Below are positions 38,373 through 50,795 of a DNA stretch of 62,654 bases, in pieces. The stretch covers positions 1-62,654 of the forward strand of contig JAUCBJ010000092.1 of assembly GCA_032718475.1 (NCBI GenBank). The letters run 5' to 3'. The translations under genes were made by a program, and so were the position numbers. Below the pieces are notes generated by a model. That model was not told the DNA's origin. It did not search any database and worked only from the letters and a program-made list of their open reading frames with translations. Source of the DNA: Nemertoderma westbladi (Eukaryota > Xenacoelomorpha > Nemertodermatida > Nemertodermatidae). The number at the start of each line of letters is the position of its first letter. The stretch's first letter is position 1.

Positions 38373-39487
38373 GTAATCAATATCAGCTTGTCTACTTCAT
38401 ACCAGCGCATTACTGAAATACTCATCTCATTCAAACGTTCAAGAAAAGCAAAGAGTTCAATATGAAAACCTCCAGAAACTTATACATATCATTTTTCCGT
38501 ACATGTACAAGTTAATAGAGTAGACTGTCAAGATTTTTATTACATTAAACCAACTGCTACTATTATGTAGGGATCACCCTAATCTAATACCTACCTCAAG
38601 GCCCCTTATGGATCGACATGTCAAATTACATAATTATTTAGGTAACAACCAAAATGAACTAAAATTTGTACATATAAATGCCAGAAGTATTGCTATAATG
38701 ATATTGGGGAACTATTCACTATAGATCCATACACACCCTAGCTTGAGTTAGTTTTGGTGCATTATGAAGTTCTGATATAATTTTTAACAAGCTAAATTTC
38801 TACCCGTCTGCCACATTACACAGCTAGTATATATTAAAATAGTCATATCTACAGTATCATAACGGTATCGGTTTTGTATACATGTTTTTAGGTTTTGGAT
38901 TGTTTTTTATTTACATTCTATTTATATTGTATTTAATAATATATCACTGAAGAAGCTCGGGAAGCGAAGCGTGAGATAGCTATATGGTAAACTAACAATA
39001 TTGTATATTAGCCGTGGCTCAAGACCCTCCTTACTCCTCGTAAATATTTATAATTTGAGTATGCTTATACCACGATAGGCCTCGTTCCATTATATTAACT
39101 CGCTTGATACAGTAAGTGAAACTTACATATTAATATTCTTATTATCCTTATACATATTCATATTACATATACAATTCCTGGATTTACAATTGAAAGAATA
39201 TACCATAATTGGGGAAAAAAGGGGGGAGGCATTTTATATTATATACCATATATATATACGATTTGAGCCCTACGGGTCAATTGGCGCGACAATGAAATAT
39301 CCGAACTTTTTTTGAGATGACCAATTTCTGGTAATCACATTGCATTGATTTTAATTCCTTATTTAGATGCAATGTGTAATCATATTATGTTTCGAAAATG
39401 TATTTCTCAAATCGCTGCTCTTCTCACCAGTTGCAAATAGAAAAAGGTTGTTTGTATTAGGTAGAGCGGAATAACCGGTTATGTTTA
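38373..39487. other. Degraded sequence with a possible non-LTR endonuclease start
   Basis: Mostly AT-rich noncoding. Near 38651-38695 one frame reads NELKFVHINARSIA, the usual start of a non-LTR endonuclease, but breaks at once. At 38945-38985 CACTGAAGAAGCTCGGGAAG and the following bases can fold into a small stem. I see no complete gene. Confidence 0.4.
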
Positions 39488-39676
39488 ATGTGTTCAAGTA
39501 ATGTGGTAGAGGAAGAACTTCATTTTTTACTAGAGTGCAGTGCTTATTCGGATTATAAAATAAAATATCTCGGTAATTATTTTAATATGTATCCTTCATC
39601 TATTAACAAATTGTATGTACGTTTATATAAAAACTCCTGTAAGAAAATGGTTGTTTATATATATTTCATACATTAA
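39470..39676 (+). pseudogene. C-terminal Cys/His remnant of a non-LTR retrotransposon ORF2
   Basis: The frame reads CSSNVVEEELHFLLECSAYS. C..C...(V/I)E-E-HFL--C--Y is the common C-terminal zinc-like motif of many CR1/L1-type ORF2 proteins. Only about 60 codons remain and no polymerase part joins it. Confidence 0.55.
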
Positions 39677-39950
39677 TGAAAAGAAATAGTAGTGGTGTTT
39701 ATGAGTTGTAGGTTGTTTAGTCCGCTGGTGAGGATGTTTTTTTTTTCAACTGTACAGTATATGTAGCTATCTTTAAATTTTTTCTTATTTTTTTCATGTA
39801 AATTACGAGTGGATTTTGTAGTGCGTTTAACGATAAACCCTTACGTTTGGTTAGTTACTATATATACATTACATATTATTAACTATAAATAATACTGTTA
39901 ATTCATTTCGTTATCTAATTTGGTGTCAATGTTAACTATTTGGTTCTATT

Positions 39951-40366
39951 ATACACCATGTCCTGGAATATAGTGTCGTTATTCAGGTACCTGCCCCCCC
40001 CCCCCCCAAATTTTTCTACAAATTTTAATGAGATTGCATGAAATAATTTGAAACAGAGATAGTTTCACCTCCCTCCTCCTTGCTGCGTGAGCCAGAATTT
40101 CTATTTTCGCTTTCATTCTTTAGCTACAAGCGTTTGAAAAAGGTGTCGCCGTCGATATTGCACCAATTACACCGCGGTTATTCTTCAAACATTTAGTGAT
40201 TTAGTGACTAGTGGAAAGCTGACCGTGCAAGGATTCCAAATATGTAAAAATATGTGAATTTGGTTGTGAAATAGCTGAGATATGGGCATTCGAATTTTGC
40301 ATGTATTTGCTTCCGCTGCAGGCCATTTAGTCTACAGTATATAAATACACAATGTTCTAGAATATC
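39951..40366. repeat. Half copy of the palindromic element found at 50.8-51.9 kb
   Basis: From ATACACCATG(T)CC to AATACACAATGTTCTAGAAT this stretch follows the left arm of the later element in order, including the C run (CCCCCCCCAAATTTTTCTAC), GGATTCCAAATATGTAA and GCCATTTA. It is diverged and lacks the inverted second arm. Confidence 0.65.
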
Positions 40367-40985
40367 ATAGAAATAAAATGCAATCGGTAGTCCAGAAACG
40401 TGAGTTAAATTTCGTGGAATAAAAATATTTTATTCGAGATAAAATATGGGCATTTCTTCGCATGTCATAGTTGTTATAGTTGTTATTATTACTATATTCT
40501 AGTCCTTCTTATTTATTAGGTTTCAGTGTGTTTAGCTTTCTGGGCCTATATGTCCACCCTACCCAGTAAGAATGTGTTGATGCTAATGTCTTATCCCTTC
40601 CTATAATAAATGTATAACACCCTATCCAGGGCTTATAGTTGCAACATGTGTTCAGTAATAGTTTTCCTAACTTGTTGCATTCAGCAGTAACTTTAAATTA
40701 TTAGAAACTATCTTACTCTTATCATATACCATTTATTATTATTATTATTATAACATTATATAATTTAATATTTATTGATTTATTTATTTATTATTTTATT
40801 TATTTAATATTTATTAAATTCTTTTACACTGATTTGGTAAATAGTATTATATTTAGGATTAAAGAATACTACAGGAATAATGGGTAATTGCATTATGTTC
40901 TATGAAAATAGATCAATTGTTAATGATATTTCATTTTATCATTAATTCGAGCATTTTGTTTACACATTGCTGGGGCAACAAACCA
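40367..40985. other. AT-rich noncoding stretch
   Basis: I see no gene or clear repeat beyond simple TTA/TTTA tracts at about 40733-40810. Confidence 0.5.
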
Positions 40986-41958
40986 GGGGCGGGCGACAAG
41001 AATTTCCGTTAGTGCTAACGGCGCCGTTAACTAAAATTATGAGCGACACGAAAACTCCGTTAAATTAACGGCGGCTTTAACTAACGGAAGCCAGCGACTC
41101 GAAGCTCCGTTACACTAACGGAGGACTCTCCGTTAAGGTATTTTACACCACGCGCCAGAAGACACCTTTAAGGTTCCGTTAAGAAATATTTTGTATTCTA
41201 CTCTACATAAGTAAATGCATTCTTAGCCTTCAATAGATCTTGAATTGAAATTCTGTGTGACATTCAATCATCTCCGCATTATCCAAGTCCTATTTGTCAG
41301 GTAGTTGTAATTAAACATTGCGGCGCATTACAGCTGATGTGGGTGGACTTAGATGTGCAATCACGGTTATAAACACAGTTCAACTTAGTTTTCCCTTTTA
41401 GAGTTCCCTTTTTCCCAGTTAGACCCTTTCAGCAATCTTCGAGATACATAATTTAATGAACGATTCCTCAATGACCAGGTGGAAGTCGTTGGTCATTGAT
41501 AGAGTAGATTTCTACCCAATACTCGGGCACTCGATATGCTCTATTAGTTGTTTTGATGATGTTACATTCCCGATCTTAACATTAATTGTGTGCGCTGGGT
41601 GTAAACGCTGTGCCGACAGCGTGCCGACAGTGTGCAGATAATGTGATTAGTGTCGGCGTTACGTTATGTCGACTTTGGTGTACAATAATTTTTAGATGTG
41701 GAAGGGTTTCAATTTGAAACGGCGCTCAAACAATAATATTATCGAGTTACCTAAGCAACCACAACAACACTCACATGTAGGCAATTTTATCATCATTTGG
41801 AAAGTATCACTTTTATTACTAACGGATCCTTAACGGAGAACTCACTAATGTAGGCCAAAATACTCGTTCGTGTCGCCTATTATGAGTTCTCCGTTAAGTG
41901 CACTTCCGTTACACCTCCGTTAACTTTAAAATTAACGGAGCTTCGTGTCGCCCGCCCC
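40986..41958. mobile_element. Nonautonomous DNA element with GGGGCGGGCGAC termini, copy A
   Basis: It begins GGGGCGGGCGACAAGAA and ends TTCGTGTCGCCCGCCCC, about 17-base inverted ends. Both subterminal regions have many copies of CTCCGTTA(A) or its complement (more than ten in 40986-41140 and 41820-41945), a usual layout for transposase-binding sites. No ORF of its own is convincing. I could not see a clear target duplication. Confidence 0.75.
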
Positions 41959-41980
41959 AGTATTTTATCCGTATAATCCA

Positions 41981-43485
41981 GGGGCGGGCGACTCGAAGCT
42001 CCGTTAATTTTAAAGTTAACGGAGATAATGGGCGACACGAAAGAGTAGTTAGGCCTCCGTTAGTGAGTTCTCCGTTAAGGCTCCGTTAATGATAAAATTG
42101 CGTACACGTGAGTGTTGTTGTGGTTGCTTAGGCAACTCGATAATGTTATTGTTTGAGTGCCGTTTCAAATTGAAACCCTTTCACATCTAAAAAATATTAT
42201 AGACCAAAGCAGTACATACTACCGGTACAGTTTCATGTTTAGGCAATAGTGCACACAATTAAGGGGGGGTACCCCCCCTTAATACCCTATATTTTCATGG
42301 CCATTACTACTACTTTGAATGAAACTATGTATCTTTTGTGGGGTTCGAGCAACCACAGGGAGGTCAAATAATGATCATAAACAAAATATTTGTAATTTTA
42401 CGTCGCCCTCTAGCGGGCAGGTGCGCAAATGCAAAATTCACTTAAAACGCTACTCTACCGTCAGTTTTGGTCCAAATTTGGTGAAATTAACACTATTTTC
42501 CTCAGGACGGTTCTGCACATGAAACATACTTGGCAGAAAATAAAATTTCAATTTAATTTTCATTTTATAATTAGAAATATTATTTTTCACTTAAAAATAT
42601 GGGTTTTATCATGAAAAATGCCACATTGGAGCAGTTAGGAATAAAAATTAAAAAATGTGGCAAGTATGTTTTATTACTGACGAATGCAGCACCAATGTAT
42701 AAAAAAAATTATGAAAATTGGTTCAAAAATGGCGGAGGAGTAGTATTTTGAAAAATGGAAATATCGTGAAATGTAATTCCGAGATAATTTGCTTTAAAAT
42801 TTGAACCTTCCCGCTCAAACCTGACTGTCTGTAGTCTGTTAACGGTCAGTAATGTTTGACACTATGTCGTCATACCAACTCACTAAAATTATCAATATGG
42901 GGGTTTTCGGGGTCGGTGATTTCATTTCTGATGTCTGTTTTAATGTTTGGTGGTATCTAATATGTCTGTCTGACAGCATGTCTGTCTGTCTGTCTCCTAA
43001 ATTTTGACGGACAAACTGAAAGACGGAAAGACAGCGATAACTCGAGAACTAAAAAAGATCCCGCCAAACTGTTTCAAGATTTGAACTCCCCATTAAATTC
43101 TGCATCAGATGAAATAGAAAACCCAAAATGTGAAAATTTGACCCAAGGAGGGGGTACCCCCCCCTTAATGTTAAGATCGGGAATGTGTAACATCATAAAA
43201 ACAACAAATAGAGCAGATGGAGTGCCCGGGTATTGTGTAGAAATCTACTCCATCTATCAGTGACCAACGACTTCCACCTGGTCATTGAGGAATCGTTCGT
43301 AAAATTAGATATCTCGAAGATTGCTGAAAGGGTCTAACTGATGACGGAAAACTAAGTTTAACTGTGTTTATAACTGCTATTGCACATCTAAGTCCACCCA
43401 CATCAGCTGTAATGCGCCGCAATGTTTAATTAGAACTATCGGCAAATAGGACTTGGATATTGCGGAGATGATTGAATGTCACACT
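41981..43485. mobile_element. Copy B of the same element in inverse orientation, right end missing
   Basis: It starts GGGGCGGGCGACTCGAAGCT and follows the reverse complement of copy A: 41981-42200 mirrors 41690-41958, and 43165-43485 mirrors about 41250-41595. Copies A and B therefore form a large imperfect palindrome about a 22-base spacer (41959-41980). Copy B is interrupted at 42263-43164 by another element and stops without its second terminal repeat. Confidence 0.75.
42263..43164. mobile_element. TTAA-flanked nonautonomous element (piggyBac-like) inside copy B
   Basis: 902 bases start GGGGGGGTACCCCCCC and end GGGGGTACCCCCCCC, flanked by TTAA on both sides (42259-42262, 43165-43168). Copy A shows the empty site ACACAATTAATGTTAAG with a single TTAA. 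The TTAA duplication is the hallmark of piggyBac transposition, although G-rich ends are not the usual CCC(T/A) of that family. The interior has short GTCT repeats and no transposase. Confidence 0.75.
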
Positions 43486-44327
43486 CCCCCAGAACGTGAA
43501 TTTAAGTAGACCGGCATTATCCATTCCCTTTGTTTTACATTCACAACCGCCGGCCGGCCCTCCAAAATAATAGTTCATATGAGAGAAAATATAGACTACA
43601 AGCACTACAAGGGGAATATGCTGCATACCTACAACGTAAATACTTTGGTTTGGTAGTAGTGTAGTATCTGTAACTTTTGAACAGATAGGAGATTTACCAT
43701 CGGGTTTTTTTTATTGGAGAACTTATTTATTACTGATTGGGACAAAGTTGTGTTAAATATTTTCTAGTGTAGCCCAAAGCAGCAGTAGCATGTTTTCTTG
43801 CCTGATGAACAACTTGGGCCAAAGTTGGAATTTGTTAATGCAACTTTGCCCACCCTGGTTTAAAAAAAAATACAGCCTATCACTGGCTATCTATCTACCA
43901 GTGATAAGCTGTAGGCTTGTTGCTGACCAACCAACTCATTGAATGGTGAAAAAAAATTGGTGGTAAATTCAAATGTGCTAAAGATATTTATCAATTTATG
44001 TCGAACGTGGGTCAAAGTTGGCAGGTTCTACGGTACTATAAAAAGTACTAGCTAACACAAAATCAAAATTACCCGTCAGTACCCGAAAATGGGCAGTATT
44101 TCAGTTTGAAACTTTGTAACTTTTAACATAATAAGGAATGGAATTTAAGAAATAGCCTAAAGTGTAGCATAATGTATTGACTGTCAAACACTGTTCTTTA
44201 ATATTCGACAGGTTGCCTGTAAAACGCGATTTTTTTAAAAAATTCAAAAGTGCCCACTTTCGGGTGGGAAAAAAATATTACCCTAAGTAGGGCACATATA
44301 TAATATACCGGTATAACATTGGAAAGA
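43486..44327. other. Noncoding stretch before the 69-bp repeats
   Basis: No gene seen. It contains AAAAGTACTAGCTAACACAA at 44041, repeated near 47725 in the same orientation, and GTGCCCACTTTCGGGTGGG near 44249, related to sequences at 47170 and 47553-47595. These may be ends or hitch-hiking repeats of the DNA transposon between them. Confidence 0.45.
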
Positions 44328-44695
44328 ATAACAAATTAAGTATTTCAATATTGCATTGATAGGCAAATAATAGTTCCATATTTCAAAGAATAACAAATTA
44401 TTAAGTATATATTGTTATATTGCATTGATAGGCAAATAATAGTTCCATATTTCAAAGAATAACAAATTATTAAGTATATATTGCTATATTGCATTGATAG
44501 GCAAATAATAGTTCCATATTTCAAAGAATAACAAATTATTAAGCATATATTGCTATATTGCATTGATAGGCAAATAATAGTTCCATATTTCTAAGAATAA
44601 CAAATTATTAAGTATTTCAATATTGCATAGATAGGCAAATAATAGTTCCACATTTCAAAGAATAACAAATTAAGTATTGCAACATTGCATTCCAC
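44328..44695. repeat. Five copies of a 69-bp AT-rich tandem repeat
   Basis: TGCATTGATAGGCAAATAAT begins about every 69 bases at 44352, 44421, 44491, 44560 and (diverged) 44625. Outer copies are more diverged than inner ones, as expected for a tandem array. The antisense frame over it is only a repeat product. Confidence 0.85.
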
Positions 44696-44749
44696 ATTTC
44701 AATATCACCTGTCAGTTTAATATTAATGTTTTTAATTTCGAATCATTTT

Positions 44750-46971
44750 TTAACAATGAGAACACACATAATCCTCGGTACCAATGTCAAATGAGGGTAT
44801 AATACAATCTTCACAGATCCACCTTGTACATATCTCGCATCCAGCCCATTCCATATCTCTGTGTGGACCATCTGTCCCACATATGTAACACACACCCTCA
44901 TCAATATCGGATTCATCATTCTCATGATCATCCGCAACATCAGTTTGACCTGAAATATCTGACATATCAATTGACTCAGCATCAGCATCCAACTCATTCT
45001 CAGAATCTACGGGAGGCTCTTCAACTACATAGCTACTGTTACTTTGCATATCTATAACTACCATCGACTTCTCTATAGGTACAATACCAGTCTTCTTCTT
45101 TTTGGCCTTGACCACATGGTTCACTTTACTCGCTGATATTCTCTTAGCGTTTCGCTTTTCTTCTAAAACACGTCGCTTCTCTTCAAGAGCCTGTTGCTTG
45201 TCTTCAATTTCTTTTTTTTGTTTTTCCAGGTTACTGAACACATCATCTGAGGTTAGGACACGAGCTGTTGTTTTAACTCTTAATGGGAGCTTCTTTTCAG
45301 GAGGAATATATTCCACAGCTGGTCTGAAGACATCTGCATACTCTTTAGATACTACTCCATACTTCAACAGTGGGTGGATGGAGTCAACGGTTAATGCACT
45401 TGATATTGATATAACAGGAGTGTTATTACCAGTAACTGCAGCTGTCAAGGTTGGAGTGGTAGTATAGCTAGTGATAGTGGGAATATTGGTTTCAAGAATG
45501 GTGTTGTTTAAAGAAGATACTGAATTTATGACATCAAAGTTGTCCAATTCACTCCAAGAAACTCGAGATGTAAGTCGTTCAAATAAACTACCTGGATCCG
45601 CTTCTTTCTGACCATGAGTTTCAGAAACAGGTATTTCATTACCAGTAGACGTACAGGGAAGGGGGATGTCTTCAACTTCCACTGATGGCGAAGTGTCAGA
45701 CCTCAGTGTTAAATCTATGGTAGAACAGCTAATAATCCCCGAATTGACTAGTTGAGTTTTGTCAATCGCATTTGGATTGTGTGGAACAATTCCAGATTCC
45801 CTAAAACCAGCTTTTATGTTCTTCTTGCTGAGAGACTCCTCTAGTGGTATCTTAAGCATCCTTGGGATATCTGTCTTTGCCACCCAAAGCGAACCCATTA
45901 TGGCTTGGCCAACACTAATGAACTTTGCGAGGTGTGCTATAAAGCTTCAATATACAGCCACATCGAGAGGCTGTGTAATGTGGGTGGAATTTGGAACAAA
46001 GGTCACTAATACAACATCCTTCTCACGTGCCAGGCGGATTAATTCAACAGATAAGTGGCAAACATAGCTGTCTAAGAAGAGTATATTCTGAACACCTTCC
46101 TTCCATATTCCTTGTAAATAAAGTTGTGAAATACTTAACCATCAATTGGCTGTCCATAAATCCGGATTCAGAATGGGCATAAACGAGAGCTCCCTCAGGG
46201 CCACCCCGCGCATAATTCCCACCAGGAAAAGCACCTTTAAATATAATGAATGGCGGCATGTCACCCCCCTTAGCATTAACTGTACAAGCAACACTGCAGT
46301 GTTCAGCTGTGCCAGCCTTTTGATTTGCAGCGCGTGTTAATTTCTTTACCGGAATTAGAACCTGACTGGTGTCCTTTGACAAATTAACACCAGTCTCATC
46401 AATGTTCCAGATACAATCTGCATGAAGAATATCAACCCCCGCACCACCCGATTCAATAGCAACCCCTGAACTGATCATGGCAGACTTAACCATAACAAAA
46501 TAATCACGAATATCGTCTATTGTCACTAAAGTACGACCCTTGTCCTTCTGAGCTGGTTTCCGTAATTTCAGAGCTGGGTGGCGATTCATAAATCCTGCAA
46601 ACCAATGGTAAAGATGTGAGTTGTTATTTTCAAATACAGGTATGGAATATTTTCTCTTTTGGACATTAGAGTTATCTATACAGCGTGCATACAGCTGCAC
46701 AATACTTGGGGTTAAAGGATAGCCCCTCACAGCAACGTAATAGATATATGATGCCAACGCAGTTTCATCTTCAGTAGATAATAATGTTGGTGCTCCCATT
46801 TTACAATGAAGTGCAACCTCGCCATGGACCCGTCGCTGTAAGCTCGTTCTGGGAACACCCCTGTCCCTTGCTGCCGTCTTTATTTTTGCTTTATGTACAA
46901 TAACATCATCATACGCAGTCTCCATGTGTCCAAGACCGCAACTTCCGTGGTTTCTGTGGTAACTCATCCAT
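44750..46971 (-). pseudogene. Pogo/Tigger-like DDE transposase with C-terminal PHD finger, broken
   Basis: Read on the minus strand. A psq-type helix-turn-helix (IKTAARDRGVPRTSLQRRV) is followed by a CENPB-like DNA-binding part (HLYHWFAGFMNRHPALKLRK) and the DDE_1 core: IWNIDETGV (first Asp), then, in another frame, LFLDSYVCHLS (second Asp) and FVPNSTHITQPLDVAVY. The rest carries a charged coiled region and a PHD-like zinc finger (CYICGTDG, CEICTRWICEDC, YVCSHC). Breaks: a frame change near 46925, another near 46080-46095, and TGA where Trp is expected near 45946. Transposase-PHD fusions are known among pogo relatives. It lies next to a P-element-like relic. Confidence 0.82.
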
Positions 46972-48399
46972 ACTGGTACCAATATTAGTCAGGCTATTTA
47001 TCAACAGAATGCCTATTTGTTTTTAGAGCCTATTGGTATTGCTGAATTATTAGAGGACTGCTAAAACAACAAACCATCATTATGGATGATAGTACAATTA
47101 ATAGGCCAGTCACAGAGCTATTTTTGCACTGTCATACAAGTATTTTATATTTTATATCAAAAGAACATGGTGCCCACATTCGGGTACAATATTAAAAAAT
47201 AGGATATTGTTACCCCAATCAGGGCACCCACAAATAAACCTACACATATACAATGTCTTAAAAGCAAAATGAATTATAAAACTATGAGAAGCAGAGATCA
47301 ATCTGTGATATTGCTTACTACAGCAAAGGCCTTGTACTTGATTTGAGTAGGGAGACAATAAAAGTTGGCTGTCTGTCGCCCCAGACTTCAGGCAACAACA
47401 AAATGAATACAGTATTTCTTTTGCCAGTCACTTCAACAGAATCAGTGATTGCTGATCCTCAGTGGTCAATACAGGTAGGCAGATGCCTAAGCATTAGAAA
47501 AATACTGTTCTATGTTACACATTACATTGTTATGGTGACATATAGCTCATACAAATCAAAAGTGCCCACTTTAGGGAATGCCCACTTTAGGGTACGGACA
47601 GTACCATCTTACTGACAGAAGGTAAAATATTTGTTCGAGAACAAAAACACTTATGATAATAGCCATTTTCACAAGAAAACAATTATAAAATTTTTTCAAA
47701 TTTAATTTTTTCACTAGCTAAAAAAAGTACTAGCTAACACAATCAAAATTATTAGCTACCATCCTACTGTCAGAAGGTCAAATATTTGTTATAGAAAAAA
47801 AAAAAATCATGATAAAAGCCATTTTCATATGAAATAAATTGGTCAAACTATGGGTACCGGTACCCAAGGTGTAATAATGCCAATCACTACTGTAAAGCAA
47901 AACTCTGCGCATGAAATTAACTAATTTCTTATCTACCCCAAGGCAGGACGAGATGCTTGCATACAGTGTTAATTTTATTAGAGGCCGGAATTTTTCTATC
48001 AAGTGTAGGCCTAATTACTTTAATTTATAGAAGTAAACTTCTTAATTTCCTTTCATTGTTTTTAATGCAAACGTTTTTAATGTTTTTAATTTGTTTTGAT
48101 AACAACCTAATGTACTTTCTTTCAATGTAAATATTTTATGACAATTTGGTAGCGATAATTTATTAGTACAAAATAACTAACTGTTGAAAAATATTCGAAA
48201 TAACCTTTGAAATAAGTTGTGTGAAATAAATGACTGTATCTACCACTGAAACCGAACTCCTAATAAAATATACGAGCCACAATATTTCGAAATATGTATA
48301 ATCTGTACTGAGGCAGTTTTTATAGGTTTATCCCAGAGTACAGTTAGACTTGTTAGACTTATTATTGTTTACTGAAAATCAAAGTCAAAGAAGTGGAAG
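46972..48399. other. Noncoding stretch between two transposase relics
   Basis: No gene. Near 47560-47595 TGCCCACTTTAGGG occurs twice in tandem. A segment beginning TACCATC(T/C)TACTG(A/T)CAGAAGGT occurs at 47589 and 47758 (about 80 bases, direct). The rest is AT-rich. Parts may belong to the pogo-like element, whose ends I could not fix. Confidence 0.5.
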
Positions 48400-49736
48400 T
48401 CAAAGAACTTTGTGTGTAATGTAATCCCTGCCTATATCACCGCTATTGCTGTAGAACTTGGAGAGTCCCTTCATCAGTATATTGCAGAGTCTGTGGATAA
48501 TGCCTGCCTTCCTACCTTCAATAGCACTATCGACCACGGTATTGTCATATATGATATCGACAAATCGCCTCATCCGGGTTGTACAATGTACATCCAATAT
48601 AGCGCCATTTGGTAAGTGACAGAGAAGCACGGGCAGAGGAAATATGTCTGCATATGGAATTGAAAGCTTCCCTCTAGAGACCATGTTCGTGAAGTCACAC
48701 TCTGGAAGTTGTGAACAATCTCTAAGTTCTGAGACATCAATGGGCAGGTGTTCCTTGAAGGTCACATAGCCGCATACATACATCAAAGCGCTTTTCTCTG
48801 TGTCAATAATGCTGTATTCTTCATTTTCAAGGACGTAGTCAATATCTTCCAGTTCAATATTAGTTAATTCGCTCGTGCAGCAGTGGTTCTTTTTGGGACT
48901 AATAGGTTCGATGTCAAAGCTGTGGTAAATCTTCATTCGTCGTAATCTCTCTGAATACATGAACTGTTCCAGAGAGAAGTTATAATTTCCACCACTTATT
49001 AGCCTGAATACTACAAACTCTCTTTCGATCGGATCAGATTGTAGTAAGCCAAGCAAGACATAATTATATCCATTAACTCTAAGCAATTTCTCTGTAATGT
49101 CACATATTCCCATATTCCATATGTCACATTATTTATGTGTAGATATCATTGAGGTTCAAGTTTCTGTGGTCAAACTCTCTACTCGTTTCACTCCCTTCCC
49201 CCCTTTCATATCTTTAATACTACCAGCCAAATCTCTGAAATATGTCAAACGGGAATCTGTTGGCGACTTTATTGGATAACGGTCAGGATCATTCAACCTA
49301 TATCCTATGCTAATGGACTTGACATTGACAATCTTCCAGAAACGCAGCACTATATCAACAAACTCGGCTGTCTCTTTGTTTCCTCTCAAGGCTAAAGCGG
49401 CTACAGTTTTCTCATTGAAAACCTGGAGTGCTAGAGAAACCTTCTGCTTCTCAAAAGAAGATGGGTATATGGCTGCCTGGGTTAGAGTAGCCATCCTGCG
49501 GTTTGCCAGATAAATGGTGCAATGCTTCCCAAGATCTCAGAAGTAATTTTTCGACATTCTTCGATAGAATCAAGGGTATTCAGTCCCCCAATGTGTTTCA
49601 TTAACACCGATGGATGTGGTAGTGAAAGTGTCTCACATAAACCTTTATAAGCACTCCGACTTCGGAAGAATTGGGATAAGGCAAAGTGAATGGTTTGAGA
49701 AGAATAACACCTTCCATACTTAGACGTTTGGCTCAA
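48400..49736 (-). pseudogene. P-element/THAP9-like transposase relic with internal loss
   Basis: Three minus-strand frames in order. 49736-49482: CYSSQTIHFALSQFF, LPHPSVLMKHI, the N-terminal P-transposase region. 49494-49156: VSLALQVFNEKTVAALALRG and ETAEFVDIVLRFWKIVNVKS. 49113-48400: LLQSDPIEREFVVFRLISGG and ALMYVCGYVTFKEHLPID, the C-terminal region. The THAP domain and the segment that should contain the first catalytic residues are missing between the first two frames, which overlap by a few bases. The product would not be active. No terminal repeats were recognised. Confidence 0.7.
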
Positions 49737-50795
49737 CTGTATCTGATGATGTATCTGTATATGTATCTAGATCATTTCTTCCAGTTGTGACTATTGACTG
49801 AGTACTCCACCAAATGTTACATCTCGTGTTACAACAGGTGAGGTAACCCGGAACCTGTCATCAATGTTGATTGAATATACAATGTTCAATATACAAAATT
49901 CCAACTTTATGATGGAGACACCACATATGTGGCACAATCGTTAAACCGAGTTCATTAACAAGTGCTCTATCTGACAGATCTTTTGTCAAACTCGTGAGAT
50001 CAGGTGATATTTAATCTAACTGAATGAATTCCACTAGTTCATCTCCCTGTTGAATTCGGCTACTCGAAGATATTCCACGCTTATTAACTTCTCTTGATGA
50101 TGATGAAGTTTGTCTGTAGTTTATATCAGTTCCGAATACCGATGGAGCCTCCAGCGGTCATTCATACCTTTTTATGTTGATCATCTCAGCGTTTTCTGGC
50201 CAATGTCGCGCACACATTCCACTACTTGTTGTATCATGTACTGTATGTATGTTCGAACTAATTGACTGATAAATTATGAGATCTTCTCACCTAATGCTAC
50301 TTATAGATCATTTATATTTAAATGTTAAAAATATTATCATCTAAAAATATTTCAATAATAAAAAAAATACGATTTAAAAAAGTATCAACAACTAGCTAGT
50401 ATGTACATGATCTTTTAACTTGACGAAACAAGTTCTAGAATAAAAAGTTAAGATTAAAATCAAGGCGTCCTAAACTATTTGATTGTTAAATTTGCGAACA
50501 ATTTCCACTGTGTTTCAGTTTACTATGTAATAGGCAATACTATTGTATGTGTGTGTACCCATAAACGAATTTTTGCTACTATAGCTAGTTTTTGTATCAG
50601 TAATTTTAGTAATAGTATTGTAGTATAATTTTCGCCAATACTGTAGTATTTCAACTGCATTTCTTTTATTTAGATACACTATATCTATAAACTAAGAAAC
50701 TAAGATAATGAATACCGGCCTCTAATAAAATTAACACTGTATTCGAGCATCGCGTCCTGCCCATCCTCAGCAAAAAGCTCGAATTAATGATAAAT
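49737..50795. other. AT-rich noncoding stretch
   Basis: I see no gene or repeat that I can support. Confidence 0.5.

Noticed and set aside
42263-43263. Short ORFs at 42319-42614 and 43081-43263
   Set aside because: They lie inside nonautonomous elements, lack recognisable features and cross element borders.
44328-44695. Regular repeat spacing resembling a CRISPR array
   Set aside because: Units are contiguous 69-bp tandem copies without variable spacers, and the sequence is animal DNA. The same applies to 30420-31190 and 59870-60143.
44824-46340. Plus-strand frames over the pogo-like relic
   Set aside because: They are complements of the transposase sequence and show no domain.
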